Notes: generated by a model from the sequence alone, not told the origin. A stretch of DNA of 64,000 nt from Salinimicrobium sediminis (GCF_900215295.1 NZ_OCMF01000004.1:124001-188000); one strand, 5' to 3'; shown: positions 42,285 to 51,520, counted from the stretch's first letter. Numbers and translations: made by a program.

Positions 42285-42321
42285 CATGTCTTTTCTTTTA
42301 ACTTAATAAATGAAAGACATG
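42285..42321. repeat. Inverted repeat in the AT-rich gap after pirin
   Basis: CATGTCTTT (42285-42293) and AAAGACATG (42313-42321) form a perfect 9-bp inverted repeat with a 19-base spacer. The 42203-42498 gap also contains TCGCTT/AAGCGA (about 42388-42403) and a long AT-only stretch, but no gene. It could be a weak terminator for pirin or an operator for the next gene. Confidence 0.45.
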
Positions 42322-42498
42322 TAAAAATTATCTACTTAAGTAATAAAATTCATTTAATTATTATTAATTTTATAGATAAGTCTTATCGCTTAATAAAGCG
42401 ACGCTATTAACCTTCCTCTCCCCTGTACTGGTTAATATATTTTTATACCGGCCCCAATTTTCTGTTATAAATGATTTGTGAAACTAAATAATGGAATT

Positions 42499-42885
42499 AT
42501 GGACAGAAAAACTTTTATCCGGAAAACAACAGCAGGTTTGCTTTTAGGAATTCCTGCGATTACGATCCTTGGTTGTTCAGGTTCAGATGATGGGGGAGAT
42601 TCTAATCCCAATCCGAACCCACCTTCCCAGGCCAATTGCCTCGAAAATGGGACCAACAGTAATGTAGCCAGTTCAGCTGGTCACAGCCACAGTTTCACGG
42701 TACCCAAGGAAGATGTTTCTGCAGGTGTAGAGAAATCCTATGTCTTAAGTAACGTTAATTCCCATACTCATCAGGTAACGATAACCGCTGCACAATTTGC
42801 CACTTTACGGGGCAACAGTTCAATTACCGCAACTTCTACGTCCGATAGCGGCCACACTCATGCTGTGACTGTTTCCTGCGCTTAA
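42499..42885 (+). CDS. Small lipoprotein with three GHxH repeats
   Basis: A 128-aa lipoprotein. I chose the ATG at 42499; a GTG at 42478 would add seven residues before the signal. The signal peptide has a twin-arginine-like start (MDRKTFIRKTTAGLL) and a lipobox ILGC. The mature part has three copies of a short His repeat: GHSHSFTV, SHTHQVTI and GHTHAVTV, roughly 38 and 30 residues apart. Six His in paired H-x-H form suggest metal (Cu or Zn) binding on a beta-rich scaffold. No known family could be named. A sugar dehydrogenase of the PQQ type follows after 18 bp and is probably in the same operon. Confidence 0.65.
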   Translation: MDRKTFIRKTTAGLLLGIPAITILGCSGSDDGGDSNPNPNPPSQANCLENGTNSNVASSAGHSHSFTVPKEDVSAGVEKSYVLSNVNSHTHQVTITAAQFATLRGNSSITATSTSDSGHTHAVTVSCA

Positions 42886-42903
42886 TTCAAAAAATATTGG
42901 ATC

Positions 42904-44316
42904 ATGAAATGGAAATGTGAAGAAGAAATAATTTTTCTCAAATCGATAAAATTCTCTTTTAACGGGATTAAGCAATTTGTAGCCCTGTTACTTCTTTTGA
43001 GCACTTTGTCGGGATGTGATAATGATGATGATTCCACACGCAGGGAACCTGAACCCGAAATGGCAATGGACCTGTTACTCGTGGCAGAAGGAATGATTTC
43101 CCCGGTGGGTTTAACTGAAGCACCCAACGACAGTGGCTGGTTATACGTCATTGATCAGGCAGGAATGGTTTGGATTATTGACGAGAATGGCGATCTAATG
43201 GAAGAGGCATTTCTCGATGTAAGCGACAGGATGGTCAGCTTAAACACAAATTATGATGAAAGAGGACTGTTAGGATTAGCTTTTCATCCTTCCTATGACT
43301 CTAATGGAAAGCTTTATGTCTACTACACTGCCCCGCCAAATGCCGGTGGACCTGCCGAAGGTGAAAGCTGGAATAATATTAGCCGGATATCAGAATTTAC
43401 AATATCCGCAACAGATCCTTCCATGGTGAACATTGGTTCGGAAAAGATCATTCTGGAGGTAAATCAACCCCAGGGAAACCATGAAGGAGGAACTATAGCT
43501 TTTGGAATCGATGGTTATCTTTACATTTCAATAGGTGACGGTGGAAACTCCAATGATGTTGCTCCGGGGCACGTGGAAGATTGGTACGAAGTGAATGCAG
43601 GGGGCAATGGGCAGGACATAGAGGCTAATTTATTGGGAGATATTCTGCGCATTGATATTGATGGTGGAAGCCCATATACCATTCCCACAGATAATCCCTT
43701 TGTTGGTCAAACCGGATTGGACGAGATATACGCATATGGTTTTCGGAATCCTTTTAGGTTTTCCTTTGATATGGGAGGCTCCAATTCTCTTATCGTAGGG
43801 GATGCAGGCCAGAATCTGTATGAAGAGATAAATCTGGTCCAGAAAGGCGGCAATTATGGATGGAATGTAAAGGAAGGTACTATTTGCTTTGATGCTTCAA
43901 ACAACGAAAATATTCTTGATTCCTGTCCGGATGTTGATGTACATGGAAATGAACTTGTGGATCCCGTTATCGAAATAGCCAACGCTTCAAATCCCGGAGG
44001 GGGAATTACAGTCACAATCATTGGAGGAAACGTATATCGGGGTTCGGAGATCCCAGAGCTGAACGGTAGATATATATTCGGATCCTTCTCGAGTGATTTT
44101 GAACCTAAGGGTGAATTATTTGTTGCCACTCCATCAGGCACAGGCCCTTGGTCTTATGAATCCTTAAACCTTGAGAGTTATCCAGACAACCTGGGATATT
44201 TTGTAAAGGGATTTGGGCAGGACATGAATGGAGAAGTGTATGTAACAGTTTCATCGACATTAGGGCCCGATGGTACAACAGGAAAGATTTTTAAAATAGC
44301 AATGGTTGAGCAATAA
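42904..44316 (+). CDS. PQQ-dependent sugar dehydrogenase (soluble aldose type), lipoprotein
   Basis: A 470-aa six-bladed propeller enzyme. The N terminus has a signal with lipobox LSGC (about residue 36), so it is attached to a membrane. Family segments are LLGLAFHPSY (about 117-126), GDGGNSNDVA and the GDAGQNLYEEIN block (about 297-308). Relatives oxidise aldoses or sorbosone with PQQ in the periplasm and pass electrons to the respiratory chain. The upstream His-rich lipoprotein starts 18 bp before and may be a partner. No PQQ biosynthesis genes are in the window. Confidence 0.88.
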   Translation: MKWKCEEEIIFLKSIKFSFNGIKQFVALLLLLSTLSGCDNDDDSTRREPEPEMAMDLLLVAEGMISPVGLTEAPNDSGWLYVIDQAGMVWIIDENGDLMEEAFLDVSDRMVSLNTNYDERGLLGLAFHPSYDSNGKLYVYYTAPPNAGGPAEGESWNNISRISEFTISATDPSMVNIGSEKIILEVNQPQGNHEGGTIAFGIDGYLYISIGDGGNSNDVAPGHVEDWYEVNAGGNGQDIEANLLGDILRIDIDGGSPYTIPTDNPFVGQTGLDEIYAYGFRNPFRFSFDMGGSNSLIVGDAGQNLYEEINLVQKGGNYGWNVKEGTICFDASNNENILDSCPDVDVHGNELVDPVIEIANASNPGGGITVTIIGGNVYRGSEIPELNGRYIFGSFSSDFEPKGELFVATPSGTGPWSYESLNLESYPDNLGYFVKGFGQDMNGEVYVTVSSTLGPDGTTGKIFKIAMVEQ

Positions 44317-44396
44317 CCAGACAAACGAACTATTGAAATAAAATTGTACGGACTTATTTCTTGCGATTCTGGCGTTTAGGAACACACATGAACTAA

Positions 44397-44430
44397 AACA
44401 AAAATCCTGCTTTTCAGCAGGATTTTTGTT
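44397..44430. terminator. Bidirectional terminator between sugar dehydrogenase and ccsBA
   Basis: AACAAAAATCCTGCT (44397-44411) and AGCAGGATTTTTGTT (44416-44430) form a perfect 15-bp stem with a 4-nt loop. The right arm overlaps the last bases of the ccsBA stop. Confidence 0.85.
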
Positions 44431-47400
44431 ATTCATTCTTCTTCTTTTTCTTATTCATCTTCTCCAGCGTAAGGCGGCTGCGGTTTTTCTTCTTGTAGTG
44501 TTTTTTAAACCTCCAGTAGGAAACAGCACCCAACAATCCAACAACAGCAATAGAATAATACACAAAGGTCGGGGTGATCACCTTATCTCCACTTGCATAG
44601 GAATGAAGGCCGGAGAGATAGAAGTTTACTCCAAAATAGGTCATCATAATACTGGCGAACGCTACAATTGCCATAAAGTTGAATAACCAGCGGCTTCTCA
44701 TCCCCGGCACCAGGCGCATGTGGATCACGAAGGCATAGACCATTATACTTACCAGGGCCCAGGTCTCTTTGGGATCCCAGCCCCAGTATCTACCCCAGCT
44801 TTCATTTGCCCATTGTCCTCCCAGGAAATTTCCAATAGTAAGCATGACCAGACCTATGGTAAGGGCCATCTCAGTAATAATGGTAATTTCTTTAATGGTG
44901 AGATCCATCTTCTTTTTGTTCTTTTTTGTGGTAAAGATCATCAGAAGCAAGGCTACAGCTCCCAGGATCATCCCCAGCGTAAAGGGCCCGTAACTTCCTA
45001 CGATCACCGATACATGGATCATCAACCAGTAAGAATCCAGTACAGGTGCTAAATTGGCTATTGAAGGATCCATCCAATTCCAGTGAGCGATCATGAGGAT
45101 CATTGATGTCACAAAAGCAGTAGAAGCGATGGTAAGATCACTTTTCCTTCCAAAAAGCAACCCAAAGAGCATAGTTGCCCATGCCACATAGATCATAGAC
45201 TCATAGGCATCACTCCATGGAGCATGACCTGAAAGATACCAGCGGGCAATAAGACCAGCCGTATGCAGGATGAACAGGATAATAATGACCACCTTGCTCA
45301 CGGTTATTAAACCCCGCATGATCTTACTGTCTTTAAAGATCTGGAAGATCACAAAGACCAGCATGATCACCCCGGCAAACATATACCAGGAGAAAAGATT
45401 TCTAAAGATGTCATACTTGTTGTAAATGATCTCAGTTTCGATCCTTCTTTCGGAAGGAATTACCTCTGCCCCAAATTTTTTCTGAAAACCTTTTATGCTA
45501 TTGAGCAGCTCGTTCGCCTGTTCGTAATCCCCTGTTTCCTTTGCCGAACGAAGAGCTGTAAAATACATGGGCAGAATTTGCCTGGTGTACACGGAGTCCA
45601 TGCCCTTGAAACCGGCCTCGGCTGCTTCGGGAAAGGAGACCCATTTGTTATTTTCATCTCCGGGAATTGGAAATATCCTCAAGATCTTTCCTTGCAATGC
45701 ATTGTAAAGCAGGTTCACCCTTCTGTCGGTCTCAATAAAATCTTTATCGAACTGGTTTGGAACTGCTGCCTGGTATGCATTCTCCAGGTAAGGACTTAGT
45801 TTGTAATTCCCCTCCTTATCAAAAAAGCTGGTTAGAGCCAGGTATTTTTGATCTTCGGGCACTCCTACAATATGGCGAATACTGTCATTATCTTTCTTAA
45901 CATTGATCACCGGCACATTATACCAGATGGTAGGATTTTCAGTCATCGAAACAATTACCTGGTCTGAGGTCAAACCTTCGTAATCATCACTTTTACTCAG
46001 CTTCCGAAGCAATTCAGAAGAATAGGTATTCACAGGCTTCATCCTTCCGCCGGCATCCTGTACTACAAGTCGCCCGAATTCCGCGGCATGTTCTTCAGAA
46101 ACAACATTGGCTTTAATGATGGAGTCAATTCGTGCTTTTGGAATAACCAGTGGGTTCTCATGCTCATGCTCCTGTTCCTGTGCAAAACCGGAAACCGAAG
46201 TGAAAAGAATTACCAATAAAGCCATGATCTTAGCTTTCTTTTTCTTCACTTTCTCAAGCATGACTTTGAGTTCTCCAAAACGGGAACCTTTAGCAAACAG
46301 GATCCACATCAAACCGATATAGAGCAATGTATAACCAATATAGGTGATCCAGGTGCCCCAATAATCATGATTTACAGAAAGTACAGTTCCTTTCTCATCG
46401 GGATCAAAGGAAGCCTGGAAAAACCTGTATCCGCGGTGATCAAGCACGTGGTTCATGAAAATCTCGTAATCAAAATTTTCCTGCCCTTCATCAATTACGG
46501 TCACCTTACTTTTAAAGGAGGAGTAGCTATTCTCCGTTCCCGGATATTTTTCAGCGATGAAATCATTAAGTTTTATTGAAAACGGAAGTTCATATTCCTT
46601 GGAACCATACCGTACGTAGAATTCCAGTCCGCCAAGGTTGAGCTTTATTGGATCATTGATCCTGCCCTGCCCTCCCAGCAACTTCACTGTTTCAGATTCT
46701 CCATTAGTGGTAACCCTTACAACAGCAGCGTCCTGTTGACCTTCAGTCTTTTCTTCTGTAGGAATGATATCATATTTTCCTCTCACTACAGGCTCAGGAA
46801 GCACGAACTGCATTCCGGCCATATTGTATAACGACCTTAGCACTAATGGCTGGATGGTGTCTGCCTGCACTTCTCCCTGCTGTTGATCGGCCATTCTAAG
46901 ATAAGAACCTTCAAAAGGTGAAGAGATGAAATAATCACCATCCTCAAAGGTAATATTAATAGCACCTTCGGTAGGCTTATTCAGCGTAAAGAGCACATTA
47001 TGTATGCTGGAGACCTCCCCTTCCTCAAGGTAATGATCGTGACGATCTCCACCTCCTGCTTCCACGATCTTAAGGTAGTTTTTACCTTCGGGATCTTCAA
47101 CAAGACCTTCTTCGGCGCCGTGAATAAAATCAATGATCTCAAGCTTTACCGGCTGCCCGTTATAATCTGTATTGAAGGTATGTTCATTGGAAGCTCCGGG
47201 AGCCAGAAGCAGCGCCTCTTCCACTACCCTTCTTCGTGGTTGCCCATCGATCTCCCCATCAATAAAGGTGGTCAAAAATGTCTTTTCTGAAAGGAATGTA
47301 TTTTCTGTAGCGCCTTCTCTAATGGGCATCATTCCTTCGTAACTAATATATCTTGTGACAAATGCACCAACAAGTATCAGAATGAAGGAAAGGTGAAGTA

Positions 47401-47641
47401 ACAGGGAGGACCACTTTTCCTTTTTATGCAATTTAAACCGGAAAATATTTCCCGTGAAATTCACGACGAAGAGCGCCATGATCACTTCAAACCAAAGTGC
47501 GTTGTAGATCCAGACTTTTGCGGTAGCCGTACTGTACCAGCTTTCAATAAAAGTTCCAAGCCCAAGAGCGATAGCAAAAACGATAAAAAGAAAGGCCATT
47601 AACCGGGTGGAAAATATAATGGAGGCAATTTTTTTCTGCAT
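44429..47641 (-). CDS. ccsBA: Cytochrome c biogenesis fusion protein CcsBA (System II)
   Basis: A 1070-aa membrane protein that carries haem to the outside and attaches it to apocytochrome c. The N-terminal ResB/CcsB part (about 1-480) has several membrane helices and a large periplasmic domain; the middle (about 500-720) is a second large loop. The C-terminal CcsA/ResC part (about 730-1050) has the WWD-type haem motif WGWDPKETWALVS and conserved His residues in flanking helices. Fused CcsBA is typical of Bacteroidota and epsilonproteobacteria. The sequence is complete, with a -7 box just upstream. A single-gene unit. Confidence 0.94.
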   Translation of the reverse strand: MQKKIASIIFSTRLMAFLFIVFAIALGLGTFIESWYSTATAKVWIYNALWFEVIMALFVVNFTGNIFRFKLHKKEKWSSLLLHLSFILILVGAFVTRYISYEGMMPIREGATENTFLSEKTFLTTFIDGEIDGQPRRRVVEEALLLAPGASNEHTFNTDYNGQPVKLEIIDFIHGAEEGLVEDPEGKNYLKIVEAGGGDRHDHYLEEGEVSSIHNVLFTLNKPTEGAINITFEDGDYFISSPFEGSYLRMADQQQGEVQADTIQPLVLRSLYNMAGMQFVLPEPVVRGKYDIIPTEEKTEGQQDAAVVRVTTNGESETVKLLGGQGRINDPIKLNLGGLEFYVRYGSKEYELPFSIKLNDFIAEKYPGTENSYSSFKSKVTVIDEGQENFDYEIFMNHVLDHRGYRFFQASFDPDEKGTVLSVNHDYWGTWITYIGYTLLYIGLMWILFAKGSRFGELKVMLEKVKKKKAKIMALLVILFTSVSGFAQEQEHEHENPLVIPKARIDSIIKANVVSEEHAAEFGRLVVQDAGGRMKPVNTYSSELLRKLSKSDDYEGLTSDQVIVSMTENPTIWYNVPVINVKKDNDSIRHIVGVPEDQKYLALTSFFDKEGNYKLSPYLENAYQAAVPNQFDKDFIETDRRVNLLYNALQGKILRIFPIPGDENNKWVSFPEAAEAGFKGMDSVYTRQILPMYFTALRSAKETGDYEQANELLNSIKGFQKKFGAEVIPSERRIETEIIYNKYDIFRNLFSWYMFAGVIMLVFVIFQIFKDSKIMRGLITVSKVVIIILFILHTAGLIARWYLSGHAPWSDAYESMIYVAWATMLFGLLFGRKSDLTIASTAFVTSMILMIAHWNWMDPSIANLAPVLDSYWLMIHVSVIVGSYGPFTLGMILGAVALLLMIFTTKKNKKKMDLTIKEITIITEMALTIGLVMLTIGNFLGGQWANESWGRYWGWDPKETWALVSIMVYAFVIHMRLVPGMRSRWLFNFMAIVAFASIMMTYFGVNFYLSGLHSYASGDKVITPTFVYYSIAVVGLLGAVSYWRFKKHYKKKNRSRLTLEKMNKKKKKNE

Positions 47642-47666
47642 GGAGGCGTTGCTTTAGAAAACGCTG

Positions 47667-47674
47667 CAAAAGTA
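47667..47674 (-). promoter_or_regulatory. -7 promoter box of ccsBA
   Basis: TACTTTTG on the minus strand matches TAnnTTTG exactly, 25 bp before the ATG at 47641. Confidence 0.55.
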
Positions 47675-47767
47675 GGATTTTTTTATGAATTAAAATTATC
47701 TTAAAGCCGCATTATCAATAAGGCAGCAGCAGCGGAATCGTTGAAAAAATTTTGGTAATTTAGCCGC

Positions 47768-48532
47768 ATGATCGAGGTCGTACTTTTAGGTTCCGGTAAT
47801 GTAGCTACACATCTTTTTAAAGCTTTTTCGGCTGCGGAAGGAATTCATGTAAAACAGGTCTATAATCACTCAAAAAACAGTCTTGCCTACTTTCAGAATA
47901 AAACTGAAATTACCACACAAATCTCTGAACTTTTTGAAGCAGACATTTATCTTATGGCCTTAAAAGATGATGTCATTCCAACTGTGGCTGCACAACTTCA
48001 GGATAAACAGGGATTAATAGTTCACACCTCGGGATCTGTTGCTCTTGAAGCTCTTAACGGCTGTAAAAGAAAGGGAGTGCTATACCCGCTACAGACTTTT
48101 TCGAAAGAAAATGAGGTAATTTATTCAGAAATTCCTTTTTGTCTGGAAGCTAATACTCCCGAAGATCTACAGTTACTTAAATCTCTTGCTGAAATGATTT
48201 CCGGAAAGGCTTACGAGATCAATTCACAACAGCGCAGGAAGCTGCATCTTTCGGCAGTTTTTGTTTGTAATTTTGTGAATCATCTTTATGCTGTAGGAGA
48301 ACAGATCTGTCAAAAAAGCGAAATTCCATTTGATATTTTGAAGCCTCTCATTGCCGAGACCGCACGTAAAGTTCAAAATGCCTCTCCTGCCAAGGTGCAA
48401 ACCGGGCCGGCCATAAGAAATGATCAATCTACAATTAAAGGACACCTGGAACTCCTGGAGTCCAACGAAAACAAAAAGATCTACGAACTACTAACTTCTG
48501 CAATCCAAACCTTTCATGGAAAAAAGTTATAA
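47768..48532 (+). CDS. DUF2520 / Rossmann-fold protein
   Basis: A 254-aa protein with an N-terminal Rossmann domain (LLGSGNVATHLFKAF, about 6-20, of the GxGxxA type) and a C-terminal DUF2520 helical domain (about 120-254, with the RRKLHLSAVFVCNFVNHL segment), related in shape to 6-phosphogluconate dehydrogenase and F420-dependent NADP oxidoreductases. The substrate is not known. It heads a closely packed run with KdsC, SMR, UbiA and Maf and overlaps kdsC by 17 bp. Confidence 0.85.
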   Translation: MIEVVLLGSGNVATHLFKAFSAAEGIHVKQVYNHSKNSLAYFQNKTEITTQISELFEADIYLMALKDDVIPTVAAQLQDKQGLIVHTSGSVALEALNGCKRKGVLYPLQTFSKENEVIYSEIPFCLEANTPEDLQLLKSLAEMISGKAYEINSQQRRKLHLSAVFVCNFVNHLYAVGEQICQKSEIPFDILKPLIAETARKVQNASPAKVQTGPAIRNDQSTIKGHLELLESNENKKIYELLTSAIQTFHGKKL

Positions 48533-49028
48533 AGAATACCTTGCCAGGATCAACACATTCATTTTTGACGTTGACGGCGTACTTACAGATGGTTCCATTC
48601 AAATAAGCACCTCGGGCGAATTGTTGAGGACGATGAATATTAAGGATGGGTACGCGATGAAATATGCCCGGGAGAAAAATTACACGATCTGTGTGATCTC
48701 CGGCGGAAAAAATGAAGGAGTTCGCCTTAGGTTAAAAGGCCTGGGGATCACGGATATCTATCTTGGCTGCCCTGATAAAGTGGAGCAAATGGAAGAATTT
48801 TTTGATATTTATGATATAGATCCTCAGAACGTACTTTATATGGGTGACGACCTGCCCGATCTTTACGCTATGAAAAAGGTGGGATTACCCTGCAGTCCAC
48901 AGGACGCTGCCCCCGAAATCAAAGAGATCTCCAAGTACATTTCCCATAAAAAAGGCGGTAAAGGCTGCGTGCGTGATGTTATCGAGCAGGTATTGAAAGT
49001 ACAGGGTAACTGGAACGATCATAAATGA
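48516..49028 (+). CDS. kdsC: KdsC-type HAD phosphatase (Kdo 8-phosphate phosphatase)
   Basis: A 170-aa HAD hydrolase. It has FDVDGVLTDG (18-27) with the catalytic Asp pair, the VISGG loop and GDDLPDLYAM (Mg-binding Asp pair), and lacks a cap, as in the KdsC/CMP-KDO tetrameric group. It makes Kdo from Kdo 8-phosphate for LPS. The Kdo cytidylyltransferase KdsB is 9 kb away, consistent. It overlaps DUF2520 by 17 bp and the SMR gene by 4 bp. Confidence 0.88.
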   Translation: MEKSYKEYLARINTFIFDVDGVLTDGSIQISTSGELLRTMNIKDGYAMKYAREKNYTICVISGGKNEGVRLRLKGLGITDIYLGCPDKVEQMEEFFDIYDIDPQNVLYMGDDLPDLYAMKKVGLPCSPQDAAPEIKEISKYISHKKGGKGCVRDVIEQVLKVQGNWNDHK

Positions 49029-49351
49029 ATTGGTTCTATCTCATCATCGCAGGTTTATTTGAAGTAGGTTTTGCCACCTGCCTTGGAAAAGCTAAAGAAA
49101 CCTCAGGAAGTCTCGCTTTTTGGTGGATGGTAGGATTTTTTGTTTGTCTCTCCATTAGTATGTCTCTGCTGTACAAGGCGACTCAAACTTTACCTATTGG
49201 CACTGCTTATGCCGTGTGGACGGGAATCGGCGCTTGCGGAACAGTATTGATCGGGATATTCCTTTTTAAGGAACCTGTGCATTTTTGGCGTTTGTTCTTC
49301 CTTTTTACCCTCATCGCATCGATCGTGGGGTTAAAATTTGTTTCAGCTTAA
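49025..49351 (+). CDS. Small multidrug resistance (SMR) family transporter
   Basis: A 108-aa protein with four membrane helices. The conserved Glu of the first helix (LIIAGLFEVGFA, Glu13) drives proton exchange; WTGIGACGT and the KEPVHFWRL segment match the SugE/Gdx branch more than EmrE. Such proteins export guanidinium-type cations. It overlaps kdsC by 4 bp, so it is translationally coupled in a gene run where SMR genes are not expected. It may be a recent insertion into the operon. Confidence 0.9.
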   Translation: MNWFYLIIAGLFEVGFATCLGKAKETSGSLAFWWMVGFFVCLSISMSLLYKATQTLPIGTAYAVWTGIGACGTVLIGIFLFKEPVHFWRLFFLFTLIASIVGLKFVSA

Positions 49352-49354
49352 GCT

Positions 49355-50275
49355 ATGGCTGTATCTCCTTTTTTGACGCTCGTAAGATGGCCTAACCTGT
49401 TGATGATCCTTCTTACCCAGGTGCTGGTAAAATATTTCCTTTTTGAACCCTTTGGAATAGCTACTGTTCTTTCCCATCTGGAATTTGCACTCCTGGTAAT
49501 TTCCATGATGAGCCTGGCGGCTGCAGGAAATATCATAAATGATATTCATGACACGGTTGCAGATAAGATCAATAAACCGCACAAGCTTATCATCGGCACC
49601 ACAATATCTGAGAAAACAGCCTGGAACTGGTTCATGGTCCTGAACATTATAGGTGTGGGAATCGGCTTTTATCTTAGTAATATTGTTGGAAAACCTTCTT
49701 TTGTAGCTTTGTTTATTCTGCCTTCAGCATTTCTGTATTTTTATGCGACCCAAATCAAAGGCACCCTGCTCGTGGGGAATCTTGTGGTGAGTATCATGGT
49801 AGCTATGATCATCGTAATGGTAGGTATCTTTGATCTCGTACCGGCAATTACCCCACAAAATTTACAGACGCAAAAAGTGATGTTTTCCATCCTCATTGAC
49901 TATGCAGTTTTTGCCTTCCTGGTCAATTTTATAAGGGAAATGGTTAAAGATCAGGAAGATATAACAGGAGATTATAACGCCGGCTATAATACGCTTCCGG
50001 TTCTACTGGGGCGAAAAAGGACAAACATGATCATCTTTGCTGTTACCCTACTGCCGCTCGCGGGGGTTCTTTATTATATATATACGTACCTTTATGAAAG
50101 TCAGCCGGCGATGCTATATGTCTTGTTGCTGGTCATGGGACCTTTACTCTACTTCCTTGTGAGACTTACAGGAGCAGAGACCAAAAGGGATTTTCATAAA
50201 CTGAGTCACATCCTCAAATTCGTTCTTGCTGCCGGAATTCTTTCTATTGGCCTTTATAAATTTGTATTGCTATAA
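49355..50275 (+). CDS. UbiA-family prenyltransferase (geranylgeranylglycerol-phosphate type)
   Basis: A 306-aa membrane protein with about eight to nine helices. Both aspartate-rich Mg motifs of the family are present: NDIHDTVAD (about 68-76) and DITGDYNAG (about 198-206). Flavobacterial copies are annotated as geranylgeranylglycerol-phosphate geranylgeranyltransferase, but the true substrate in bacteria is uncertain; menaquinone or other lipid roles are possible. It starts 4 bp after the SMR gene and is followed by maf after 3 bp. Confidence 0.85.
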   Translation: MAVSPFLTLVRWPNLLMILLTQVLVKYFLFEPFGIATVLSHLEFALLVISMMSLAAAGNIINDIHDTVADKINKPHKLIIGTTISEKTAWNWFMVLNIIGVGIGFYLSNIVGKPSFVALFILPSAFLYFYATQIKGTLLVGNLVVSIMVAMIIVMVGIFDLVPAITPQNLQTQKVMFSILIDYAVFAFLVNFIREMVKDQEDITGDYNAGYNTLPVLLGRKRTNMIIFAVTLLPLAGVLYYIYTYLYESQPAMLYVLLLVMGPLLYFLVRLTGAETKRDFHKLSHILKFVLAAGILSIGLYKFVLL

Positions 50276-50277
50276 GT

Positions 50278-50865
50278 ATGCTACAGGAAAAATTAAAAGA
50301 TCATCATATCATTCTTGCTTCAGGTTCTCCCAGGAGACAACAATTCTTCCGGGACCTGGGACTGGATTTTGAAATTAGACTAAAACCCATCGAAGAGAAA
50401 TTTCCGTCGGAATTGAGAGGCGTAGAGATCACAAATTATCTTGCTGAATTAAAAGCAGCTGCTTTTGAAGGTGAACTTTCCACAGACGATATCTTAGTCA
50501 CCAGCGACACTATTGTATGGCATGGAGGAAGAGCACTGGAAAAACCTGCAGACCCTGCACAGGCCCTTCAAATGCTAAAAGAACTTTCAGGTAAAACCCA
50601 TGAGGTCATTACTTCCGTTTGTTTCATGACTTCAGAAAAGCTGCGCACTGTTCATGCTATTACCCGCGTCACTTTCAGCAGGCTTGAAGAAGATGAAATT
50701 CAGTTTTACATCGACAATTTCAGGCCGTTTGACAAAGCCGGAGCATATGGAATTCAGGAATGGATTGGCCTCATTGGGGTAGAACATATTGAAGGCAGTT
50801 ATTTCAATGTTGTAGGGCTTCCCACCCATTTGGTATACCAAACATTAAGGGAAATTGCAGAATAA
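50278..50865 (+). CDS. maf: Maf-family nucleotide pyrophosphatase
   Basis: A 195-aa Maf protein. The ASGSPRRQQFF loop (15-25) and the SDTIVW segment (about 76-81) carry the catalytic and nucleotide-binding residues, and E-K-P-x-D (LEKPADP) is present. Maf enzymes hydrolyse modified or canonical NTPs such as dTTP and UTP and prevent their use in nucleic acids. It follows UbiA after 3 bp and ends the tight gene run. Confidence 0.92.
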   Translation: MLQEKLKDHHIILASGSPRRQQFFRDLGLDFEIRLKPIEEKFPSELRGVEITNYLAELKAAAFEGELSTDDILVTSDTIVWHGGRALEKPADPAQALQMLKELSGKTHEVITSVCFMTSEKLRTVHAITRVTFSRLEEDEIQFYIDNFRPFDKAGAYGIQEWIGLIGVEHIEGSYFNVVGLPTHLVYQTLREIAE

Positions 50866-50900
50866 AACCTGAACCGAAGAACTATTCCTGCTGTAAAAAT

Positions 50901-50908
50901 TATCTTTG
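50901..50908 (+). promoter_or_regulatory. -7 promoter box of the MscS-type gene
   Basis: TATCTTTG matches TAnnTTTG exactly, 19 bp before the ATG at 50927. Confidence 0.55.
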
Positions 50909-50926
50909 TAAAAATTTAATTCCGGA

Positions 50927-51466
50927 ATGACCGAACTGTTTCTTCTTAATAAAAATCAGATCCTTACTACCCTTGCCATAATGCTGGTACTATGGATCTT
51001 CCAGTTTATTCTTAAAAAAACAGCCAATCGTGTGGGCCACAACAGCGGGATCCACGTCACCCGTACCCGGTTGATGTTTAAGTATATCAACGTTTTGGTG
51101 ACCATTCTGGCTATTTTCCTGCTCTCTCTCACCTGGGGTTATAATGCACAGGAGCTGGCACTCATCTTTTCTTCGGTCTTTGCGATAATTGGAGTTGCCA
51201 TGTTCGCCATTTGGTCCATTCTTAGTAATATAACAGCCGGAATCATTCTTTTCTTCTCCTTTCCATACAAGATTGGAAGCCGCATTAAAATTCATGACAA
51301 GGATCTGCCAATAGAAGCAGTGATCGAGGATATAAAGGCCTTTCACCTGCACCTTCGCACGCTTGAAGGGGAATTGATCACTTATCCCAACAACCTTATT
51401 TTGCAAAAAGCGGTCTCTCTTATTGAAAAAGAATACCATGCCGATGAAGGGAAAGATGCCCTGTAA
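50927..51466 (+). CDS. MscS-family mechanosensitive channel (short form)
   Basis: A 179-aa protein, shorter than E. coli MscS (286 aa). It has three membrane helices (about 12-30, 50-68, 75-95), the last being the pore-like Gly/Ala-rich helix, and the beginning of the cytoplasmic beta domain (GSRIKIHDKDLPIEAVIEDI). The C-terminal cage domain is absent. Short forms occur in flavobacteria. It may open on membrane stretch, but the missing cage makes it unclear. It has its own perfect -7 box. Confidence 0.82.
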   Translation: MTELFLLNKNQILTTLAIMLVLWIFQFILKKTANRVGHNSGIHVTRTRLMFKYINVLVTILAIFLLSLTWGYNAQELALIFSSVFAIIGVAMFAIWSILSNITAGIILFFSFPYKIGSRIKIHDKDLPIEAVIEDIKAFHLHLRTLEGELITYPNNLILQKAVSLIEKEYHADEGKDAL

Positions 51467-51467
51467 C

Positions 51468-51497
51468 TTTGAATAGATAGGAATCTTGCTATATTTG
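51468..51497 (+). promoter_or_regulatory. Promoter of the PIG-L deacetylase operon (both -33 and -7 elements)
   Basis: TTTG (51468-51471), an 18-base spacer, then TATATTTG (51490-51497), 24 bp before the ATG. This is one of the two best full flavobacterial promoters in the window. Confidence 0.6.
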
Positions 51498-51520
51498 AAA
51501 GCTTATCAAAAGAAAATCCT

